A stretch of DNA of 64,000 nt. It comes from Ferruginibacter sp. Lineage in GTDB: Bacteria; Bacteroidota; Bacteroidia; Chitinophagales; Chitinophagaceae. The notes below the pieces were generated by a model. The model was not told the DNA's origin, ran no database searches, and saw only the letters and a list, made by a program, of their open reading frames with translations. This document shows positions 60,144 through 64,000 of the stretch, in pieces (within the stretch, counting starts at the first letter, position 1; every line of letters starts with the position of its first letter). The translations under genes and the position numbers were made by a program. The stretch covers positions 1 through 64,000 of the forward strand of contig JAGOAX010000014.1 in assembly GCA_017983695.1 (NCBI GenBank). Direction: 5' to 3'.

Positions 60144-60215
60144 GTGGGTTCGACTCCCACTTCTTCCTTGTGAAGAATGGCGAAAATGGTAGACGCAAAG
60201 CAATGAGGGATGCTT
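60144..60215 (+). ncRNA. Permuted tRNA-Leu(GAG)-like unit 2
   Basis: T arm GTGGG-TTCGACT-CCCAC is followed by acceptor 3' strand TTCTTC, a short linker, acceptor 5' strand GAAGAA, a D arm of tRNA-Leu type (TGGCGAAAATGGTAGACGCA) and an anticodon arm AAGCA-ATGAGGGA-TGCTT with GAG after U33. Acceptor positions 2-7 and 66-71 pair perfectly and in register. No T arm exists downstream, where a hairpin AAGAAG/CTTCTT with a loop containing ACCA lies instead. Confidence 0.5.
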
Positions 60216-60521
60216 CGATTAAAGAAGAACACCACTTCTTAAAAAATGGTGAAAACAAAGCCAGTGTATTACCCTTTGTATGTTATGCCGGTGGCCCCAT
60301 ACAAAAACCGGGTAAATACCAGCAGGCACGAACTGAGGTAGGGCAGGTTTTTACAGCGCAGCAATAATAGTTTTTTACATCCGTGTAATTAATAAGGTAT
60401 TGTAAATTGTATTAACCGAGACTATCAAATTCAGCTTCCGTATTTACCCGGTGGCGGTACCCTGGCTCTTTAAAAAATTAATTAATGCTTGCTGCAAAAA
60501 CAGCGGGCAAAATAAAACAAA

Positions 60522-61625
60522 ATGAAACAAATAAAAATTAACGCCTACCAAATAGCATTGGTATTTAAAAATGGCGAGTACAAAAAAGTATTGCAGGAAG
60601 GAAAATATTGGTTGTGGTATAACGAAACCATAATGGTATATGATGTAACCAAACCATTTACTGCGCCAATAGAATTAAACATTTTATTGCAGGATGCTGC
60701 ATTGGCCAACGCCTTGCAGGTAATTGAAGTAAGCGACAACGAAATTGTGTTGCAGTACCAGGATGGTTTGTTGAAACAGGTATTAACTGCAGGCCGTTAT
60801 GCTTTTTGGAAAAACGCAGTCAACAACTACGAATTTGTAAAAGCAGATATCAGCAAGATCGACATCATTGAAAACATCAGCCGTGCCGTGTTGCAAAACA
60901 AGTTGGTTGCGCCTTATGTGCGTAGCTATACTATAGAAAATTATGAACAGGGTATCTTGTTCATCGATGGTAAGTATGCACAGACTTTGCCAGCCGGTGT
61001 TTATTACTGGTGGAGGAACAATACCACTGTTGTTATTGGCAAAGCCGATACCCGTATGCAGCAAATAGAGATCAATGGACAGGAAATTTTAACCAAAGAC
61101 AAAGCGGCATTGCGTATCAACGGTTATGCCCAATACAAAGTAGCCGATATTGAAAAAGCTTTGTTGCAAAACAAAGATTACGAACGGCAGTTGTATGTAG
61201 CTTTCCAGTTGGCATTGCGGGAGTATATTGGTGCGTTGGGCTTTGATGAATTGCTGGAGAAAAAAGATACCATTGTGCCATTTATTTTGGATGCGGTGAA
61301 AAACACTGCCAACGATTTGGGTGTTGCCGTAAATGGTTTCGGTATCCGGGATATCATTTTGCCAGGCGATGTGAAGGACATCATGAACAAAGTGTTGGTG
61401 GCCGAAAAAAATGCACAGGCCAACAGCATCATGCGGCGTGAAGAAACCGCCAGCACCCGTAGTTTGTTAAACACTGCCAAATTAATGGAAGACAATACCA
61501 TGTTGTGGAAATTGAAAGAGATGGAATACGTAGAAAAAATTGCCGACAAGATCAGCAACATCAGCGTAAGTGGTAATGGCGCCTTGATGGAACAGTTGAA
61601 ACAGATATTTGTGGCGCAGAAATAG
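60522..61625 (+). CDS. Slipin (SPFH/band-7 family) protein
   Basis: The 367-residue protein contains a band-7 domain in its middle: NKLVAPYVRSYTIENYEQGILFIDGKYAQTLPAGVYYWWRNN, then QQIEINGQEILTKDKAALRINGYAQYKV. A C-terminal coiled part with AEKNAQANSIMRREETASTRSLLNTAKLM is typical of slipins. No clear N-terminal membrane helix is visible, which is unusual for SPFH proteins. Slipins form oligomers and are known neighbours of rtcB in bacteria. Here the gene lies between tRNA pieces and rtcB. Confidence 0.9.
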   Translation: MKQIKINAYQIALVFKNGEYKKVLQEGKYWLWYNETIMVYDVTKPFTAPIELNILLQDAALANALQVIEVSDNEIVLQYQDGLLKQVLTAGRYAFWKNAVNNYEFVKADISKIDIIENISRAVLQNKLVAPYVRSYTIENYEQGILFIDGKYAQTLPAGVYYWWRNNTTVVIGKADTRMQQIEINGQEILTKDKAALRINGYAQYKVADIEKALLQNKDYERQLYVAFQLALREYIGALGFDELLEKKDTIVPFILDAVKNTANDLGVAVNGFGIRDIILPGDVKDIMNKVLVAEKNAQANSIMRREETASTRSLLNTAKLMEDNTMLWKLKEMEYVEKIADKISNISVSGNGALMEQLKQIFVAQK

Positions 61626-61712
61626 TTTGAATGGGGATTTGGGTGGATTAACTAGATGATTAGGATTTAAATCCTTTTAATCTTTTCAATCTGCCCAAAT
61701 CATAGTTCAGAC
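61624..61712. repeat. Imperfect inverted repeat after slipin
   Basis: It starts TTTGAATGGGGATTTGGGTG and ends AAATCATAGTTCAGAC, with facing AGGATTTAAATCCT in the middle. It belongs to the same family as 58019-58110. Confidence 0.7.
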
Positions 61713-61742
61713 TTTTTTGGAACAGGCTTTTGTAATTCTGCT

Positions 61743-61777
61743 CAGCATCGTTGTGTCACTCACTTGTACGGCATACC
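61743..61777 (+). repeat. Left inverted repeat flanking the DUF5677-like gene
   Basis: CAGCATCGTTGTGTCACTCA continues to CGGCATACC. The reverse complement of 62671-62709 aligns with it (CATCGTTG.GTC.C, then ACGGCATACC). Confidence 0.65.
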
Positions 61778-61850
61778 TTTATTGAGCTTTTATGGAAGCG
61801 GAGGAGGAAAATTAAATTGAACGAAATTATTTTTAAATTAAAATGTAGTT

Positions 61851-62645
61851 ATGAATAAAATATATGAGCACTTAAACCTGATTTCTTCAACCTCATTAAT
61901 TGCAATGCCCTTTTTTGAAGGAAAAAAGCAAAACGAACTGGATAGGTTTGTTTATGTTGGAATTAAAAAAATATCTAAAATTTCTTTGGCATTTCTAAGG
62001 CTTTATGAACAAATAGATGATTCTGAAGATTTAGAGTTTTCATTGGGTATTTTGTCAAGGTCGATTATGATGGATATTATTTTACATATGGGAATTCAAA
62101 AAATATCAATAAAATATAATGGAAATAATTACGATGAAGTTAAGGAGGAAATAAAAAATTACTGTTTAAAAATAATTTCAGATGGCACAGCGCATTTAAT
62201 TGAACAAATACATGAATCGGAAATTCTTTCTATGCAAGAAAAAAGCGATGCTGCTATAAGATTAGCTTCTAAATTTCCTGATGTTTTTGATTTTTCTACC
62301 GATACGCCAAAAAGAAAAAGTGAATATAGGTTTACTCATAGTAAAATTTATAAGGAAAGTAAAGAGCTAAATACTGAACACAATAAATCGGTATATCACC
62401 TTTATGATTTTTATTCTAAATACGACCATTTAAGTCATTGGACTTCTGAGTTTGACAAAATTCCAATTGAAATCAGAAAAGGTAAGTTAGACTTATCAAT
62501 ACTTTATATGGGATATCATCTTAAAAATTTATTAGCAATAGCTTATGATTTTGCAGATGGATATACATCACTGTTGCCTTTAATTCATGATATAGAAAAA
62601 AGTGAAAATGAAAAATTTGATAATGCAGACTCTAAAGTTTTATAG
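61851..62645 (+). CDS. DUF5677-like protein, AT-rich insertion
   Basis: The 264-residue all-helical-looking protein has no membrane segment. SILSRS-type helices and HNKSVYHLYDFYSKYDHLSHWTSEF are reminiscent of DUF5677 proteins, whose function is unknown. Codon use is clearly more AT-rich than in neighbouring genes, and inverted repeats flank it. It is therefore likely a recently acquired cargo between slipin and rtcB. Assignment to DUF5677 is tentative. Confidence 0.6.
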   Translation: MNKIYEHLNLISSTSLIAMPFFEGKKQNELDRFVYVGIKKISKISLAFLRLYEQIDDSEDLEFSLGILSRSIMMDIILHMGIQKISIKYNGNNYDEVKEEIKNYCLKIISDGTAHLIEQIHESEILSMQEKSDAAIRLASKFPDVFDFSTDTPKRKSEYRFTHSKIYKESKELNTEHNKSVYHLYDFYSKYDHLSHWTSEFDKIPIEIRKGKLDLSILYMGYHLKNLLAIAYDFADGYTSLLPLIHDIEKSENEKFDNADSKVL

Positions 62646-62670
62646 TTTATCTTTTCTGATGTTCCAAATT

Positions 62671-62709
62671 GGTATGCCGTTGAAAGGATTGCGACGCAAC
62701 GATGATGCC
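62671..62709 (-). repeat. Right inverted repeat flanking the DUF5677-like gene
   Basis: On the minus strand it reads GGCATCATCGTTGCGTCGCA and ends ACGGCATACC, matching 61743-61777. A related piece, TTGGCGTCGCACTCTTGTAC, is at 52822-52841. Confidence 0.65.
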
Positions 62710-62737
62710 ATAAAAAACTAAAGCTGGTATAAAAAAT

Positions 62738-62828
62738 TAAACCACAAGGCACACAAAGGAAGGCAACACAAAGTTCACTAAACTACTTGTGTACTTAGTG
62801 AAAACCTTAGTGCCCTTTGTGGTTAAAA
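62738..62828. repeat. Imperfect inverted repeat before rtcB
   Basis: TTAAACCACAAGGCACACAAAGG faces CCTTAGTGCCCTTTGTGGTTAA. It covers most of the leader of rtcB. Confidence 0.7.
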
Positions 62829-62837
62829 AAAACAAAA

Positions 62838-64000
62838 ATGAGCAAACTAAAATTAACCGGAAAACAGATCCGTGCTATTGGTTACGAAGAAGGGCCGGTA
62901 GTAAGTGTGGCCATGCATACCATGTGTACACACTTTAAACATTCCACCGAAGATGAAGCACTGCAAATATTAAAAGATATTTTAGCTGCACCAGAAAATT
63001 ATTTGGCAGATGAAGTATTAGGTAAAATTGCAGAGAAATTAATTGTAGTGGAAGAAGAAACAGTAACTGAAATAGCGCTGAATGAAAAAGGCGTAGCCTA
63101 TAATGTGTTTGGCGCAAAACATATTGAAGATGGCGCTTTAGCACAAATGCAAATAGCCGCTAAATTACCTGTGGCGGTTGCCGGCGCATTAATGCCCGAT
63201 GCACACCAGGGATATGGTTTACCAATTGGTGGTGTGCTGGCAACTAATAATGCCATCATTCCTTATGCCGTGGGTGTGGATATTGGATGCAGAATGTGTT
63301 TAAGCATTTTCGCTATTAACCCTGATGAGTTGAAAAAAAGAGAAGCTAATTTTCAAAGAGAATTAGTGGCTAATACTTTGTTTGGTGCCGGAAGAGAATT
63401 TGCAGAAAGAACAGAGCATGAAGTGCTGGATAGAAAAGAATTTACAGAAATTAATTTCTTACAACCATTGCAACATAAAGCATTAAAGCAATTAGGTTCC
63501 AGCGGCAGCGGTAATCATTTTGTGGAATTTGGCAAAGTAGAAATTACGGATGTAAACAATCCGATGCAATTACCAATTGGAAATTATGTTGGTTTATTAA
63601 GCCATAGCGGAAGCCGTGGATTAGGTGCCAACATTGCCAACCACTATACACAAATTGCCATGCAAAAAACCGTGTTGCCAAAAGAAGCCAAACATTTAGC
63701 CTGGCTGGATCTGGATACCGAAGCAGGAATAGAATACTGGTTAGCCATGAATTTGGCCGGCGATTATGCAAGTGCCTGTCACCATACCATACATGCAAAA
63801 ATTGCAAAAGCCATTGGCGAAAAACCATTGGCCATGGTGGAGAATCACCACAACTTTGCATGGAAAGAAATGTACAAGGGTAACGAAGTAATTGTTCATC
63901 GTAAAGGTGCTACACCTGCAGGTAAAGATGTATTGGGAATTATTCCCGGCAGCATGACTGCACCAGGCTTTATTGTGAAAGGTAAAGGTGAAACGGCTGC
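62838..64000 (+). CDS. rtcB: RtcB RNA ligase (3' end outside window)
   Basis: The frame is open to the window end, with 387 codons of an expected 470 or so. RtcB joins RNA 2',3'-cyclic phosphate or 3'-phosphate ends to 5'-OH ends using GTP and Mn, as in tRNA splicing and repair. Metal and nucleotide motifs seen are MPDAHQGYGLPIGGVLATNN, YAVGVDIGCRMC (metal Cys), GSSGSGNHFVEF, LLSHSGSRGLG, AMVENHHNFAW and IVHRKGATPAGKD with the guanylylated His. The start ATG is at 62838. It closes the tRNA-AAA-YkuK-slipin locus. No archease gene is visible. Confidence 0.95.
   Translation, partial: MSKLKLTGKQIRAIGYEEGPVVSVAMHTMCTHFKHSTEDEALQILKDILAAPENYLADEVLGKIAEKLIVVEEETVTEIALNEKGVAYNVFGAKHIEDGALAQMQIAAKLPVAVAGALMPDAHQGYGLPIGGVLATNNAIIPYAVGVDIGCRMCLSIFAINPDELKKREANFQRELVANTLFGAGREFAERTEHEVLDRKEFTEINFLQPLQHKALKQLGSSGSGNHFVEFGKVEITDVNNPMQLPIGNYVGLLSHSGSRGLGANIANHYTQIAMQKTVLPKEAKHLAWLDLDTEAGIEYWLAMNLAGDYASACHHTIHAKIAKAIGEKPLAMVENHHNFAWKEMYKGNEVIVHRKGATPAGKDVLGIIPGSMTAPGFIVKGKGETA

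Larger units (their letters stand above)
59902..60521 (+). other. Gene-free region with tRNA pieces and hairpins
   Basis: The 620 bases hold hairpins TGTTGAA/TTCAACA (59917-59935) and CTTGC/GCAAG (about 59942-59957), and a TACAGA/TCTGTA stem at about 60013-60035. The permuted tRNA-like units are at 60071-60215. A hairpin AAGAAG-AACACCA-CTTCTT is at 60222-60240. A GC-rich hairpin (CTTGCTG/CAGCGGG) lies shortly before the slipin start. A frame at 60170-60367 overlaps the tRNA piece and is probably not a gene. Confidence 0.6.

Noticed and set aside
60170..60367. 65-residue frame after the permuted tRNA-Leu unit
   Set aside because: It begins inside the D-arm/anticodon region of the tRNA-like unit and has no recognisable domain. 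Reading it as a protein is less convincing than the tRNA signal.
1..64000. CRISPR array or prophage
   Set aside because: No regularly spaced direct repeats and no phage structural or integrase genes were seen. The repeats present are palindromes and inverted repeats of other kinds.

Overview
The window looks like the chromosome of a Bacteroidota member close to Chitinophagaceae. The evidence is the gene content: a type IX secretion (T9SS) type-B sorted PKD protein paired with PorP/SprF, a T9SS-tagged M1 peptidase, ribosomal protein THX, DUF4286, a split MetH, and promoters of the TTG/TAnnTTTG type. Everything up to about 56 kb is ordinary chromosomal housekeeping sequence. The last 7.5 kb is a different kind of locus.

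Layout. 1-8 kb: end of pyrH, an ECF sigma factor with a membrane/beta-barrel partner and a lipoprotein, a coiled-coil protein, Yip1, pdxH, THX, HU, DUF4286 and exonuclease III. 8-14 kb: methionine synthase split into two genes behind a structured leader, YceI, an OB-fold protein and recR. 14-27 kb: an Ig-like lipoprotein, PorP/SprF, a 2288-residue PKD adhesin and a one-chain UvrD helicase/RecB-type nuclease. 27-36 kb: SRPBCC, OmpA, MscS, lpxH, a LUD protein, ftsH and rsfS, divergent from birA. 36-49 kb: bcp, an M23 peptidase, carB in two halves with an SGNH hydrolase gene between them, a pseudouridine synthase, comEC, purH, a DMT transporter and a lycopene cyclase-type protein. 49-56 kb: DUF72, umuDC, a 2'-5' RNA ligase-like protein, a radical SAM protein and the M1 peptidase.

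56.4-64 kb is the most unusual part. All of it is on the plus strand. Two tiny ORFs and two strong terminators precede a tight array of twelve tRNA-like genes, each of a different isotype. A BCS1-like AAA ATPase, a YkuK-type RNase H-fold protein, a second cluster of tRNA pieces, a slipin (SPFH) gene, a DUF5677-like cargo gene and the RNA ligase gene rtcB (cut by the window end) follow. Several tRNAs are structurally odd. One has an intron-like 23-nt insertion in the anticodon loop. tRNA-Cys has a perfect 20-nt palindrome between T stem and T loop. tRNA-Gln and tRNA-Ser have palindromes in their D arms. Downstream, T arms and 3' acceptor strands lie upstream of the matching 5' acceptor strands and D arms, as in circularly permuted tRNA genes. 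I interpret the locus as an RNA-repair/tRNA-maturation island in which RtcB may act on the linked tRNAs. That link is inference.

A second theme is short palindromic elements inside genes (purH, the 2'-5' RNA ligase, YkuK, a 59-residue ORF) and inside tRNAs between 46.9 and 59.6 kb. The protein reading frames stay open across them.
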